Assembly: GCA_033763575.1 (NCBI GenBank)
Contig: JANRKF010000013.1
Location: 62,001-126,000, forward strand
Origin: JANRKF01 sp033763575
GTDB taxonomy: Bacteria > Pseudomonadota > Alphaproteobacteria > Rickettsiales > SXRF01
Reading direction: 5' to 3'
DNA: 64,000 bases
Shown: piece after piece, positions 40,589-50,309 of the stretch
Layout of the letters: every line of letters starts with the position of its first letter
Position numbering within the stretch: the stretch's first letter is position 1
Made by a program: the position numbers and the translations under genes
Notes under the pieces: model-generated
Seen by the model: only the letters and a program-made list of their open reading frames with translations
What the model was told of the DNA's origin: nothing
Databases searched by the model: none

Positions 40589-41205
40589 TGCTCACAATGT
40601 TCCGCACGCTGTTCTGCACCCTGATGCTGGTGGCGGTGTGGGCGCTCGCGGTCGCCGGGTTCGCTTTCTACATCAACCAGTATGCGCTGGAAGAAAATGC
40701 CCGCGCCGATGGCATCGTGGTGCTGACCGGCGGCGGCGGACGCATCGAATATGGCCTCGAATTATTCGGACAAAATCGCGGCAGGCTGCTCTTCATCAGC
40801 GGCGTCGGCAAGCAGGTGCCGCTTGCCGACCTGCTGGTCAAGGCTCCCGATGCCGCGCAGGCGATATTAAACGGCAATACGCTGGGCCGCATCACGCTGG
40901 GCCGCGAGGCGGCCAACACCATCGGCAACGCCAGGGAAAGCACCGACTGGATCAAAAAACACCACCTGAAATCGGTGCTGCTGGTCACCGCCGATTACCA
41001 TATGCCACGGGCGCTGATGGAGTTTTCCACCGAGCTTCCCGGCAATGTCATCCTCATCCCGGCCCCGGTCAAAACCCAAAACTACATTGATTTTACATGG
41101 ATCAGAGATGCCGAGATCCGCAATATCGTGCTCGCCGAATTCCACAAGCTGATCGCCGCGCAAATCCGGCATTATGTCATCAGCACAAGCGATGAAGCCG
41201 CATGA
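40588..41205 (+). CDS. YdcF-like DUF218 membrane protein
   Basis: A 205-residue DUF218 protein. An N-terminal membrane anchor (about 7-30) is followed by a periplasmic alpha/beta domain: ARADGIVVLTGGGGRIEYGLELF, RLLFISGVGKQVPL, ITLGREAANTIGNARESTDWIKKHHLKSVLLVTADYHMPRALMEFS. The GGGGR, NT..NA and ADYHMPRA motifs are the family's conserved sites. It overlaps ftsX by TGATG and is followed by plsC; this gene order is familiar from other Alphaproteobacteria. The family is thought to act in envelope biogenesis; the substrate is unknown. Confidence 0.9.
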   Translation: MLTMFRTLFCTLMLVAVWALAVAGFAFYINQYALEENARADGIVVLTGGGGRIEYGLELFGQNRGRLLFISGVGKQVPLADLLVKAPDAAQAILNGNTLGRITLGREAANTIGNARESTDWIKKHHLKSVLLVTADYHMPRALMEFSTELPGNVILIPAPVKTQNYIDFTWIRDAEIRNIVLAEFHKLIAAQIRHYVISTSDEAA

Positions 41206-41222
41206 TTCTCCTGCGCTCATAT

Positions 41223-41350
41223 TCCTCCCCCAGTAGGGGGGAGGCCAGGAGGGGGGCATTATTTATTCCGCCTCCCGTGGATGCCCCCACCCCCCTACGC
41301 CCAGTGGCTTCGGGGGACGCAGCCCCAACCCTCCCCCTAATGGGGAGGGC
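41223..41350. repeat. Family C composite palindromic element between ydcF-like and plsC genes
   Basis: TCCTCCCCCAGTAGGGGGGAGG at one end and CCTCCCCCTAATGGGGAGGG at the other, with GTGGCTTCGGGGGACGCAGC between. The reverse complement of nearly the whole element reappears inside the hydrolase gene at 58361-58521. Confidence 0.85.
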
Positions 41351-41353
41351 GCA

Positions 41354-42052
41354 ATGATTTTCCTGCGCTCGCTGCTGTTCAATATTCTGTTTACCGCCTG
41401 GGCGTTCGTTACCTCGGTATTGTTTGCGCCGCTCTTCCTGATATCGCCGAAAAGCGCGGGCAAGCCGTGGGCGCGGGGGGCATTGTGGCTGGCGAAAACC
41501 ATACTCGGCATCACCCACGAAGTGCGTGGCCGCGAGCACCTCACCAACCAGCCGGTGATCTATGCCTCCAAGCATCAATCGGCGTGGGATACGATTATTT
41601 TTTTGGTGCTGCTCGACGCGCCGTGCTATGTGCTGAAACGTGAGCTGCTGCGCATTCCCGGCTGGGGTTGGTATCTGTGGCGGATGGGCATGATCGCCAT
41701 CGACCGCTCCGGCAGCGCCAGCGCCATGAAACAGATGCTGCGCGACGCGAAGGCACGCATCAGCGAGGGCCGCACCATCGTGATTTTCCCCGAAGGCACC
41801 CGCAAAAAACCCGGCGACGCGCCGGACTACCACCCGGGCGTGATCGCGCTCTATAGCCAGCTCGGCGTGCCGACCATCCCGGTCGCGCTCAATTCCGGCC
41901 TGTGCTGGGGTAAGGATGCGTTTTTCAAAACACCCGGGAAAATCATCATCAGCTTCCTGCCGCCCATCCCGCCGGGTTTGCCCAAAAAAGAATTCATGGA
42001 GACACTGCAGCCACAGATAGAAACAGAGAGCAGCGCACTCGCCGGCCTTTAA
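41354..42052 (+). CDS. plsC: 1-acyl-sn-glycerol-3-phosphate acyltransferase
   Basis: A 232-residue acyltransferase of the PlsC family, acylating lysophosphatidic acid in phospholipid synthesis. The catalytic H-x4-D lies at H74-D79 (ASKHQSAWDT), with substrate motifs MIAIDRSGSAS and IVIFPEGTRKKPG. Two N-terminal membrane helices hold it at the inner membrane. It is full length, with GGGGAGG upstream of the ATG partly supplied by the flanking repeat element. It is convergent with the STAS-like orphan gene, overlapping it by four bases. Confidence 0.94.
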   Translation: MIFLRSLLFNILFTAWAFVTSVLFAPLFLISPKSAGKPWARGALWLAKTILGITHEVRGREHLTNQPVIYASKHQSAWDTIIFLVLLDAPCYVLKRELLRIPGWGWYLWRMGMIAIDRSGSASAMKQMLRDAKARISEGRTIVIFPEGTRKKPGDAPDYHPGVIALYSQLGVPTIPVALNSGLCWGKDAFFKTPGKIIISFLPPIPPGLPKKEFMETLQPQIETESSALAGL

Positions 42053-42558
42053 CCGCCCATGGGAGGAGTGCCGGGCGTTTTGAATTTCTTCGCCCAATCA
42101 TCGAGGGAATCGGTGGTTGCGTTGATAACTGATTGCAAATGCATTTCGGTTAATTTTCTATCAAAATTCTGACCGATTGCCACCATTTCGATTTCACCTC
42201 CTACTGCAGGCTTACGGATATTAGTATTTGCGGCAATGATGGGGGCTAAAATGGCGCTATTCACATCTCCTACTTGCGAAAAGTCGAGCACCACGAGAGG
42301 TGGCGTGCCCTCTTTTTGTATTTTTTCCACTGCGCTTGCAGACGGCTCTGTAATAGCCAGCATCGCTGCCAGAGCTTCATTAAGTTGTCCGCCAAAATGT
42401 TCGGCGTCCTCTTGCAACAGAGGAAGTTTTCCTGCCGGCAGATAATCCATGAGCTTGCGCGGAATTATTTTCAACACCAGCACATTCGCGGGTAAATCGT
42501 CCCGTTTTATTACTTGAATAAATTGATGCTTATCAGCTTTGTCCACTGGCGCAATCAT
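42049..42558 (-). CDS. STAS-like domain protein (AT-richer orphan)
   Basis: A 169-residue protein. The C-terminal half resembles a STAS fold: PPLVVLDFSQVGDVNSAILAPIIAANTNIRKPAVGGEIEMVAIGQNFDRKLTEMHLQSVINATTDSLDDW shows the strand, the DFS..G.VNS helix start, a second strand and the final helix seen in anti-sigma-factor antagonists. The Ser in VNSA is at the position phosphorylated in SpoIIAA-type proteins. The N-terminal half (IKRDDLPANVLVLKIIPRKLMDYLPAG) is not recognised. Assignment is by pattern only. It is convergent with plsC and divergent from rph. Confidence 0.5.
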   Translation of the reverse strand: MIAPVDKADKHQFIQVIKRDDLPANVLVLKIIPRKLMDYLPAGKLPLLQEDAEHFGGQLNEALAAMLAITEPSASAVEKIQKEGTPPLVVLDFSQVGDVNSAILAPIIAANTNIRKPAVGGEIEMVAIGQNFDRKLTEMHLQSVINATTDSLDDWAKKFKTPGTPPMGG

Positions 42559-42697
42559 ACGTCCCCCATAATAAACCGATGGAGCCAGTCTAATGTACTA
42601 TGTATTAATATCCAGTAAATAAATTATCATTGATTTGCAATTGACTCTCGCGCCAACTCGCCTAGCCTGCGGCCATATTGCAAAAAAGGAAAAAATC

Positions 42698-43414
<717 letters not shown>

Positions 43415-43424
43415 GTGTCTCATT

Positions 43425-43513
43425 TGTCATTCCCGCGAAGGCGGGAATCCACTCGCAAAGAATAAATTGTTTTTATAAGCGAATCGACTCCCGCCTACGC
43501 GGGAGTGACAGAA
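43425..43513. repeat. Family B palindromic element between rph and rdgB
   Basis: GTCATTCCCGCGAAGGCGGG and CCCGCCTACGCGGGAGTGAC are inverted arms around an AT-rich centre containing TTGTTTTTATAAGC. The ends are the same as at 15533-15614. Confidence 0.8.
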
Positions 43514-43520
43514 TATATTT

Positions 43521-44123
43521 ATGATTCGTGAACTGGTCATCGCCACCCACAACGCCGGGAAGCTCCGCGAGTTTGAATCACTGCTGGCGCCGCTGGGCAT
43601 CGCGGTGAAATCCGCCGGGCAGCTTGGCATTCCCGAGCCGGAAGAAACGGGCGCGACCTTTGCCGAAAACGCCGAACTCAAAGCGCGATATTCCATGCTT
43701 GCGTCCGGCCTGCCTGCCCTTGCCGATGATTCCGGCCTGGTGATCCCGGCCTTGGGCGGTGCGCCGGGCATTTACTCCGCACGCTGGGCCGGGCCGGATA
43801 AAAACTTCAATACGGCATTTGATCGCATCGAAAAAGAGCTGGACGCTGCCGGTGCGCCAGCCTCCAGCCCGGCCTATTTCGCCTGCGCGCTGGCACTTGC
43901 CTTTCCCGGCGGCGAATGCATCCATTTCGAAGGACGCGCCCACGGCACCCTCACCTTCCCCCCACGCGGCAAAAACGGCTTCGGTTACGATCCTGTTTTC
44001 ATTCCGGAAGGATATGATGTAACCTTCGCCGAGCTGGAGGCGAATACAAAACAGGCGATCAGCCACCGCGCCCGGGCTTTTAGTGAATTTTTAATTTATA
44101 TGGAGCAACGTGCCGCTTCCTGA
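43521..44123 (+). CDS. rdgB: dITP/XTP pyrophosphatase (RdgB/HAM1)
   Basis: A 200-residue non-canonical purine nucleoside triphosphatase that removes dITP and XTP from the nucleotide pool. It begins LVIATHNAGKLREFESLLAPLGI; then ETGATFAENAELKARY, LPALADDSGLVIPALGGAPGIYSARWAG, RGKNGFGYDPVFIPEGYDVTFAEL and KQAISHRARAF, all family-diagnostic and including the metal-binding DDSGL. It follows rph, a conserved pairing in Alphaproteobacteria. Confidence 0.96.
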   Translation: MIRELVIATHNAGKLREFESLLAPLGIAVKSAGQLGIPEPEETGATFAENAELKARYSMLASGLPALADDSGLVIPALGGAPGIYSARWAGPDKNFNTAFDRIEKELDAAGAPASSPAYFACALALAFPGGECIHFEGRAHGTLTFPPRGKNGFGYDPVFIPEGYDVTFAELEANTKQAISHRARAFSEFLIYMEQRAAS

Positions 44124-44144
44124 TACCATACAGCTGAGGTAGTT

Positions 44145-46202
44145 ATGCGTTTACTGGCCGTGTTATTTTCGCTTTTCCTGACATCGAGCGCTGCGTTCGC
44201 CGAGCAGCTATCGGTGCATAACGACAACACCGATGCCACGATCCTGGTTTCGCACGAGGCGGTGAAGCCCGGCGATGAAATTATAGTTGGCCTGCTGCTG
44301 CAACCGAAGGCGGGATGGCATACCTACTGGCAGAATCCGGGCGATGCCGGCATTCCCACCACCCTCACCTGGACCCTGCCGGAAGATACCAACCATAGCG
44401 GCATCCTGTGGCCGTTGCCCAGCCGCATCCCCGAGGATACGCTCGCCGTCTACGGCTATAAAGGCGATGTGCTGCTGCCGACCAAAATCCGCGTGCCGGA
44501 TATTTACAAGGGAGAAGAATTCCCGATCAAAGTGAAGGCCGAGTGGCTGGTATGCGAGAAAATCTGCGTGCCGGAGAGTGCGGAATTTTCGCTCACCCTT
44601 CCTGTCGCCAAGGAAAGCAAGCAAAGCCAGTATCACGAGGACCTCGAAAAAGAACTAAGAGCCATTCCCAAAAAACTGGATATTCCGCTGCCGACCAAGG
44701 TCGCGCCCGACGGGCTTGAGATCATGCTGCCGGAGGAAATCGCTGCCGATGGCCACATCTATTTCTTCCCGCGTGAACAGAACCATGTGGCGTATGCTGC
44801 GCCCCAGCAGATGAAAGGCCATGTACTGTTCGTGCCGCTCAATGGGGAAGCGACCGCACCCGCCACCCTCACCGGCTATCTTGAAAGCAAGACCGGCATG
44901 TATGATGTCGAGCTGGCGATCGATAAATTCACGTCTTTTGCACCGACTGCCCTTCCCGTGGCCAGCGATGCCCAGACGGCCAGCGCGCCACCTCCTGCCC
45001 CGCCCGCGAAAGGCTTCTTCGGGCTGATTTTATTCGCCATCATCGGCGGGCTGATTTTAAACCTGATGCCATGCGTGCTGCCGGTGCTCTCGCTCAAGGC
45101 CCTCGCCATCGCCAAGAAATCAGGGCATAACCGCCGCGTGGTGGTGAAGCAGGCACTCGCCTATACGTTCGGCGTGCTGGCATCATTTGCAATCATCGCC
45201 GCGATCCTCATCAGCCTGCAAATGGCCGGGCAATCGATCGGCTGGGGATTCCAGATGCAGTCGGCGCCGTTTGTCGGATTCCTCTGCATCCTCCTGTTTG
45301 TCGTCGGGCTGAATTTCGCGGGCATGTTCGACCTGCCGGTGCTGTTCGGTAGTGCGCTTTCCGATACGCCGCAACACGGTTTACGCGGCAGCTTCGCAAC
45401 CGGCGTGCTCGCCACTGCGGTTGCCACCCCCTGCACCGCCCCCTTCATGGCCACCGCGGTCGGCGCAACCCTCACACTCGCGCCGTGGATGTCGATGATT
45501 ATTTTCCTGTCCATCGGGCTGGGGCTGGCCTTGCCGTTCCTGTTGATCGCCATTCACCCGAGGCTGGTCGCCTATCTTCCAAAACCCGGCGCGTGGATGG
45601 AGAGCTTCAAGCAATTCATGGCATTTCCGATGTTCGCAAGCGTCATCTGGCTGCTCTGGGTCATTGTGCAGCAGGCCGGCTCGAAAGGCCTGCTCATCAC
45701 GCTGGTGACGATACTCGCCATCAGCTTCATCATCTGGCTCAAGGGACGCTGCCGCGATGCCTCGCCCCTGTGCCGCATCTCCATCCTGCTGTTGCTGGCC
45801 GCCGCGCTTTATAATGGTGTCAATGCGCTGGCGATGGTGCAGAATGCGCCGCCGCCACTTAATCACATGGATTTTTCCGAAGAGCGATTGCAGGCGCTGC
45901 GCGATACCGGCCAGCCGGTATTCGTCGATGTCACCGCCGCATGGTGCCTGACCTGCCAGGTGAATGCGCGCACGGCGATTATGACTCCCGCCGCACAAGC
46001 CGCCTTCGCTGAAACCAACACCGCGCTGATGGTCGCCGACTGGACCAACCGCAACGACGCCATCACCCAGTTCCTCAAAAGATTTGGCTATAACGGCGTT
46101 CCGCTCTATGTTTATTTCCCGCCTTCCGGTGAGCCGGTGGTGCTGCCGCAAATCCTCACCGAATCACTTGTCATCGATACTGTAAAAGGAGAAACACCAT
46201 GA
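44145..46202 (+). CDS. dsbD: Thiol:disulfide interchange protein, DsbD/ScsB type
   Basis: A 685-residue inner-membrane reductase that passes electrons to periplasmic thiol proteins. A signal peptide (about 1-19, ending SSAAFA) is followed by a DsbD-like N-terminal domain (GLLLQPKAGWHTYWQNPGDAGIPT, VCEKICVPESAEFSL), a membrane part from about 285 with the redox Cys in LMPCVLPVLSLKAL (about 310) and ATPCTAPFMATAV (about 430), and a C-terminal thioredoxin domain with WCLTCQVN (about 598-605). It is ScsB-like in the long N-terminal region. The stop overlaps the next gene by ATGA, suggesting that product as a partner. Confidence 0.92.
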   Translation: MRLLAVLFSLFLTSSAAFAEQLSVHNDNTDATILVSHEAVKPGDEIIVGLLLQPKAGWHTYWQNPGDAGIPTTLTWTLPEDTNHSGILWPLPSRIPEDTLAVYGYKGDVLLPTKIRVPDIYKGEEFPIKVKAEWLVCEKICVPESAEFSLTLPVAKESKQSQYHEDLEKELRAIPKKLDIPLPTKVAPDGLEIMLPEEIAADGHIYFFPREQNHVAYAAPQQMKGHVLFVPLNGEATAPATLTGYLESKTGMYDVELAIDKFTSFAPTALPVASDAQTASAPPPAPPAKGFFGLILFAIIGGLILNLMPCVLPVLSLKALAIAKKSGHNRRVVVKQALAYTFGVLASFAIIAAILISLQMAGQSIGWGFQMQSAPFVGFLCILLFVVGLNFAGMFDLPVLFGSALSDTPQHGLRGSFATGVLATAVATPCTAPFMATAVGATLTLAPWMSMIIFLSIGLGLALPFLLIAIHPRLVAYLPKPGAWMESFKQFMAFPMFASVIWLLWVIVQQAGSKGLLITLVTILAISFIIWLKGRCRDASPLCRISILLLLAAALYNGVNALAMVQNAPPPLNHMDFSEERLQALRDTGQPVFVDVTAAWCLTCQVNARTAIMTPAAQAAFAETNTALMVADWTNRNDAITQFLKRFGYNGVPLYVYFPPSGEPVVLPQILTESLVIDTVKGETP

Positions 46203-46795
46203 TAAAATATGCCCTCACACTGATTGCATTCTTTGCTGCCCACAATGCCTTCGCCGCCGCGCAGGTCGGCAGCGCTGCGCCGGATTTCACCGCCACCACC
46301 GCCTCCGGGAAAAGCGTGAAACTTTCCGATTACAAAGACAAGATCGTGGTGCTGGAATGGACCAATCCGGGCTGCCCGTTCGTGAAAAAATTCTATGGCG
46401 CGGGCGCTATGCAGAAACTTCAGGCCGAGACCAAAGCCAAGGATGTTGTGTGGCTTTCGGTGAATTCGGGTGCGGAGGGTAATCAGGGCTATGTCGATGC
46501 CGGAAGCGCCAAAACCCTCATCGCCGAACAGAAAGCCGTGCCGAGCGAGTACCTGCTCGATGCCAAGGGTGAAATCGGTCATCTTTATGCAGCCAAAACC
46601 ACGCCGCATATGTTCGTAGTCGATAAAAAGGGCATCCTCGCCTATGCCGGTGCCATCGATGATAAAGCGACCCCGAACCCCGAGGATATCGCCGGCGCGA
46701 ATAACTACGTCGTCGCGGCGGTGGATGCTCTCGTGGCCGGGAAAACCCCTGAAACCACCTCCACCCAATCCTATGGTTGCAGCGTGAAATATTGA
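46199..46795 (+). CDS. Periplasmic redoxin (peroxiredoxin-like thioredoxin-fold protein)
   Basis: A 198-residue thioredoxin-fold protein with an N-terminal signal peptide (cleavage near AFAAA). QVGSAAPDFTATTASGKSVKLSDYKDKIVVLEWTNPGCPFVKKFY has the AhpC/TSA-type entry and a single Cys in NPGCPFVKKFY, as in the PRX-like family that pairs with DsbD/ScsB. TTPHMFVVDKKGILAYAGAIDD supplies the cis-Pro loop. A second Cys is near the end (YGCSVKY). It is translationally coupled to dsbD and is therefore probably reduced by it in the periplasm. Confidence 0.88.
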   Translation: MIKYALTLIAFFAAHNAFAAAQVGSAAPDFTATTASGKSVKLSDYKDKIVVLEWTNPGCPFVKKFYGAGAMQKLQAETKAKDVVWLSVNSGAEGNQGYVDAGSAKTLIAEQKAVPSEYLLDAKGEIGHLYAAKTTPHMFVVDKKGILAYAGAIDDKATPNPEDIAGANNYVVAAVDALVAGKTPETTSTQSYGCSVKY

Positions 46796-46882
46796 TCTTC
46801 ATCACCAATAAAGCTCTTGAAGAATAAAGATTTTGTAGTATAATGGCAAGATAGGTTTGGTGCCGAAAAAACATATAGGTGA

Positions 46883-47749
46883 ATGTATAAATTCTTAGCA
46901 GTTGCAGGGATGGGTGGTGCTTGTGGGAACCAGCGCAGGCACGGCTTCAGCTTGTTGGAGTTGTCGATTGTGCTCACCATCATCGGCCTGCTGATCGGTG
47001 GCGTCGTAGTGGGCCAGACGCTGGTCAAGCAAGCGCAGTTACGCAGCGTGCTCACCGATATCGACATGTTCCAGTCCGCCATCCTCACCTTCAAAGTGAA
47101 ATATAACGCCATTCCCGGCGATATGACCAACGCCACCGACTTCTGGGGCACCAATCCCGGCTGCGCCGCCGGCACCGTCGGCACCGGCACCGAAACCTGC
47201 AATGGCAATGGTGATTCGGCCATCAATCTTGGCGGCCCAAGCCAGGTGCCGCCGCGGGAACAATTTTATGCCTGGCAGCACCTTGTCAATGCCGAGTTGA
47301 TTCGTGGCGCCTATACCGGCGTTGCCGACGATTATGCTACCTGCGTCATTGGAGAAAACTGCCCCGCTGGCCGCATCAGCCCGGCCCAGGCATATTTCAT
47401 CTCCACCGCTATTCCCACCCCTCCGGTCAACTGGTGGCCCAACTCTTTGGCAACCGCCATCAATATCGGGGTCATCGATCCCGAAAGGATCGGAGCTTCC
47501 TACCCCGCCTGGCCGATCTTGACGCCGCAGGAGGCGCTTGGCCTCGACCGCAAGGCTGACGACGGCAAGCCGGGCAGCGGTTTCTGGAAAACGTTCGGAC
47601 CAAAGAGTTATTCCCTGGGCTGCGCAGTCGACGGCACCACTTTCGCCGCTATCGTCGACGCGGAAGCGGAGCAGGACACCGCCGTTTACAACCCCAACAG
47701 CACGGACATTTTATGTTCGCTGCTGATTTACTTGAGGACAATACAATAG
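46883..47749 (+). CDS. Type IV prepilin-like protein
   Basis: A 288-residue protein with a class III (prepilin) signal. The cleavage site is G21-F22, in RRHG|FSLLELSIVLTIIGLLIGG, with Glu at +5 and a long hydrophobic helix. The C-terminal domain is large for a pilin and has several Cys (PGCAAG, ETCNGNGD, YATCVIGENCPAG). Such single large pseudopilins occur in various Alphaproteobacteria without a neighbouring pilus operon, as here. The first residues (MYKFLAVAGMGGACGNQ) make an unusually long leader; GTG 46923 would shorten it to WEPAQ in another frame and is excluded. Assembly machinery must be encoded elsewhere. Confidence 0.85.
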   Translation: MYKFLAVAGMGGACGNQRRHGFSLLELSIVLTIIGLLIGGVVVGQTLVKQAQLRSVLTDIDMFQSAILTFKVKYNAIPGDMTNATDFWGTNPGCAAGTVGTGTETCNGNGDSAINLGGPSQVPPREQFYAWQHLVNAELIRGAYTGVADDYATCVIGENCPAGRISPAQAYFISTAIPTPPVNWWPNSLATAINIGVIDPERIGASYPAWPILTPQEALGLDRKADDGKPGSGFWKTFGPKSYSLGCAVDGTTFAAIVDAEAEQDTAVYNPNSTDILCSLLIYLRTIQ

Positions 47750-47750
47750 T

Positions 47751-48203
47751 TCAACGGTAAGTGACGATCCGCAGGAAACGCATGCCGCCGAACACGGCCT
47801 GCACCGCGCCGCCGTCACCAAGCGGCAGCAGCACCTGGCGGAATTTGAAGTGGTCGCCATGCGGGTTGGTGATCTCGCCCTCGCTGACCAGCGGCTTACG
47901 GGTGCTGATGACCTGCTTATAGCCATTGGCGAGGCTGTCCATGTCGGGAAAAAGGGAGTCTTCCATCTGCTCCATTCCCTCGCGATAGACATCTTCAATC
48001 GCCTTGCCGAGATAGGAAAAGTGATACCCCTCCTTACCGATGTCTTTCACATGCGCGATGAAGCAGTAGGGCCACAGATCCGCAATATCCGCCGGGCTCA
48101 TCTCTGCCTCGGACGGCATCCCACGCGTGCCGCGCCTTTTCTCCCAATAGGAGAGAAGCCGGAGGGTGATGCGCCGTTCTTCGGGTGAGTGGGTTGCGTC
48201 CAT
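47751..48203 (-). CDS. PAS_5-type domain protein
   Basis: A 150-residue protein of the PAS_5 type (PF07310). RRITLRLLSYWEKRRGTRGMPSEAEMSPADIADLWPYCFIAHV, then YHFSYLGKAIEDVYREGMEQ and PLVSEGEITNPHGDHFKFRQVLLPLGDGGAVQAVFGGMRF, form the family's sequence across a single PAS fold. Common in Alphaproteobacteria; the ligand is unknown. It has no output domain. It is convergent with the prepilin gene, with the stops only one base apart. Confidence 0.88.
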   Translation of the reverse strand: MDATHSPEERRITLRLLSYWEKRRGTRGMPSEAEMSPADIADLWPYCFIAHVKDIGKEGYHFSYLGKAIEDVYREGMEQMEDSLFPDMDSLANGYKQVISTRKPLVSEGEITNPHGDHFKFRQVLLPLGDGGAVQAVFGGMRFLRIVTYR

Positions 48204-48287
48204 AGGATTTCATTCTACCGACAAGCTACTAACTTAATGTAAATTATAGATACAATTTTATACGTTTCTGCGGCGGCCTGCCGTGCC

Positions 48288-49307
48288 TTAGAACGCCCGC
48301 GCCTGTGCCAGATTGAGATTGTGCGAAGTTTGCGCCATACTGCTCTGCCGCTTGCTCGCAAGCTCGGCGAACGTGCGGTCAAGCATATTGATCATCATAT
48401 CGTCGCGAACCGTGCCGCTGGGACCACCCATGATGACCGCAACGATATTATAGCCGCTCTTTTTCACCGACGTCACCAGGTTGAAACCCGACGCCCGGAT
48501 ATAGCCGGTTTTAATGCCGTCGGCCCCGTTATAGCGAAGCATTACGCGGTTGTGGGTCGTGTATGTCACCCCACGAAAATCGAAGCGCTCGGTCTTGAAA
48601 TAAGGGTAATATTCCGGAAAATCGCGGCGGAGCGCAATACCCAGCCGCGCCATATCGAACGCGTTGGTATATTGCCCGTTATCCGGCAGGCCGTTGGGAT
48701 TGCGGAACACCGTATCGCGCATGCCGAGCTCGCGGGCCTTCTGCGTCATCATCTGCGCGAAGCTCCAGACCGTGCCGCCCAGCTTCTCCGCCAGAACCAC
48801 CGACGCATCGTTACCGGAACGCACCACCAGCGCCTCAATCGCCTCTTCCACGGTCAGCCAGTCTCCCTCGCTGAGGTTGATATTGGTCTGTGGCTGCCCC
48901 GCCGCCTTGGCCGAAACGGGCAATTTCTGGTTCAGCCTGAGCTTGCCGCGTTTCAGGGCATCGAACGTAAGATACAGGGTCATCATTTTGGTAAGCGAGG
49001 CCGGGTAACGCAAATCACCCGCATTCTTTTCGTAGAGCACCTGCCCGGTCGAGGCATCCACCACGACGGCCGCGAATTTATCGGCGCTGGGAGCGGATGG
49101 GCGAGCGCCGTAGCGTTTTTTGAGGCGCTTCTTAGTGGAAGAAGTTTTCTTTTTGCTGCTCGATTTTGCCTTGGCTTTTGTGGATTTCCCGGAGGAGGTC
49201 GCGCTGCTGGTGGCGTTGCTTTTAGCGTGGGCGTCTATCACCGAAACAGGCGCAGCAAAGGCCAATAAAAACACGCATAACGCCACCCCCAGACCCCGCA
49301 AACGCAT
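48288..49307 (-). CDS. D-alanyl-D-alanine carboxypeptidase, S11 family
   Basis: A 339-residue penicillin-binding carboxypeptidase that trims the peptidoglycan stem peptide. A signal peptide (about 1-27) is followed by a Lys/Ser-rich low-complexity segment (29-66), then the catalytic motifs S104-LTK (YPASLTKMMT), S164-GN (RSGNDAS) and K266-TG (GIKTGYI). The catalytic domain is complete, but the C-terminal beta domain of DacA proper is missing, as in the shorter DacF-like alphaproteobacterial enzymes. The basic linker after the signal may hold the enzyme close to the wall or membrane. Confidence 0.94.
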   Translation of the reverse strand: MRLRGLGVALCVFLLAFAAPVSVIDAHAKSNATSSATSSGKSTKAKAKSSSKKKTSSTKKRLKKRYGARPSAPSADKFAAVVVDASTGQVLYEKNAGDLRYPASLTKMMTLYLTFDALKRGKLRLNQKLPVSAKAAGQPQTNINLSEGDWLTVEEAIEALVVRSGNDASVVLAEKLGGTVWSFAQMMTQKARELGMRDTVFRNPNGLPDNGQYTNAFDMARLGIALRRDFPEYYPYFKTERFDFRGVTYTTHNRVMLRYNGADGIKTGYIRASGFNLVTSVKKSGYNIVAVIMGGPSGTVRDDMMINMLDRTFAELASKRQSSMAQTSHNLNLAQARAF

Positions 49308-49537
49308 CTCACCCCCATCCTTTTTTGTTCAATAACCACACCATCCATAGTAGTTGCATAGGGCAGCACCATCAAGATAATGTTTTACCATGGCGCTGTA
49401 AACCTGTTTTGTCGCGGGCGTGTATTTTTTCTTATTCTTTCAATTGATAAAATCTTGACTTTTTACCCGCGAGGAACTACATAGTTTCCGTTGCTGCATT
49501 GCAATATAAATAACACACAGACTTCATGGAGAATGTC

Positions 49538-50149
49538 ATGACTCAAGCAAAGAAAACATCGAGCACCGCCGCTAAACTCGCTTCCAGCGCAGCTAATAAA
49601 GCGGCAAAGAGCACTTATTCCGCAGTGGAATCCACCCGCAGCTCGGCGGAGAATGTAGTGAAAATCGGCAGCCGCGCTGCCAAGGATTTCCTGAGCCAGA
49701 GCGCCGGGGAAGCACAAAAAGCACAGGATAAAATCCTCGCCATGAGCCGCGACGGCGCGCAGCAGCTCGCCAAATCCGCCGACGCCGTGACCAAGGCGCT
49801 GTATGAAACCATCAGTACCTCGCGTGATAACCTCGAAGCTGCCGTGGAATGCGGCAACGTGGCCGCCGCGCTGGCGAAAGACGTGAGCAGCGAGATGATG
49901 GAATACGCCAACAAAACCTTCACCGACAATGTCGAAATGTCGAAAGAACTTTTCGCATGCCGCACCATCAACGATATGATGGAACTGCAGAACCGCATGC
50001 TGAAAAAAGCCATGGACAGCGGCTTCGCGCAGACTTCCCGCCTGTCGAACCTGTTCTTCGAATATTCCAGCGAAGCGCTGGAGCCGATCAATGAGCGCGT
50101 GGCCCAGGCCTCCGAGCAACTCAGCAAAACGCTGAAGACGGTTGCCTAG
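49538..50149 (+). CDS. Phasin family protein
   Basis: A 203-residue amphipathic helical protein of the phasin_2 type. Blocks are DNLEAAVECGNVAAALAKDVSSEMMEYANKTFTDNVEMSKELFACRTINDMMELQNRMLKKAMDSGFAQTSRLSNLFFEYSSEALEPINERVAQA, the classic phasin pattern, after an Ala/Ser/Lys-rich N-terminus. ATG 49538 has GGAG seven bases upstream; an earlier ATG at 49526 overlaps that site. Phasins coat polyhydroxyalkanoate granules, so the host may store PHA, although no PHA synthase lies in the window. A strong terminator follows. Confidence 0.92.
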   Translation: MTQAKKTSSTAAKLASSAANKAAKSTYSAVESTRSSAENVVKIGSRAAKDFLSQSAGEAQKAQDKILAMSRDGAQQLAKSADAVTKALYETISTSRDNLEAAVECGNVAAALAKDVSSEMMEYANKTFTDNVEMSKELFACRTINDMMELQNRMLKKAMDSGFAQTSRLSNLFFEYSSEALEPINERVAQASEQLSKTLKTVA

Positions 50150-50184
50150 TGCCGCTCTAACGCATTTCATTTTTGGTTAGATGA

Positions 50185-50224
50185 GTAAAAAACCCTGCCG
50201 CCACCACGCGGCGGGGTTTTTTAT
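50185..50224 (+). terminator. Terminator after the phasin gene
   Basis: AAAACCCTGCCGC and GCGGCGGGGTTTTTT form a GC-rich stem around CACCAC, followed by a T-run, 36 bp after the phasin stop codon. Confidence 0.85.
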
Positions 50225-50281
50225 AGGCTCCTGACACAACTTGTTGTTGAAAAACCGATAAAAATCATGCAATAATGTATC

Positions 50282-50294
50282 ATTGTTAAACAAT
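50282..50294. promoter_or_regulatory. Small inverted repeat before the 50310 gene
   Basis: ATTGTT-A-AACAAT, 15 bp before the ATG, overlaps the likely 5' end of the transcript and may be an operator. Evidence is the symmetry only. Confidence 0.3.
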
Positions 50295-50309
50295 AGAAAA
50301 AGGGTGCGC

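Noticed and set aside
46883..47749. The prepilin as part of a type IV pilus or type II secretion operon
   Set aside because: Neighbours are a redoxin gene and a convergent PAS protein; no assembly gene is in the window.
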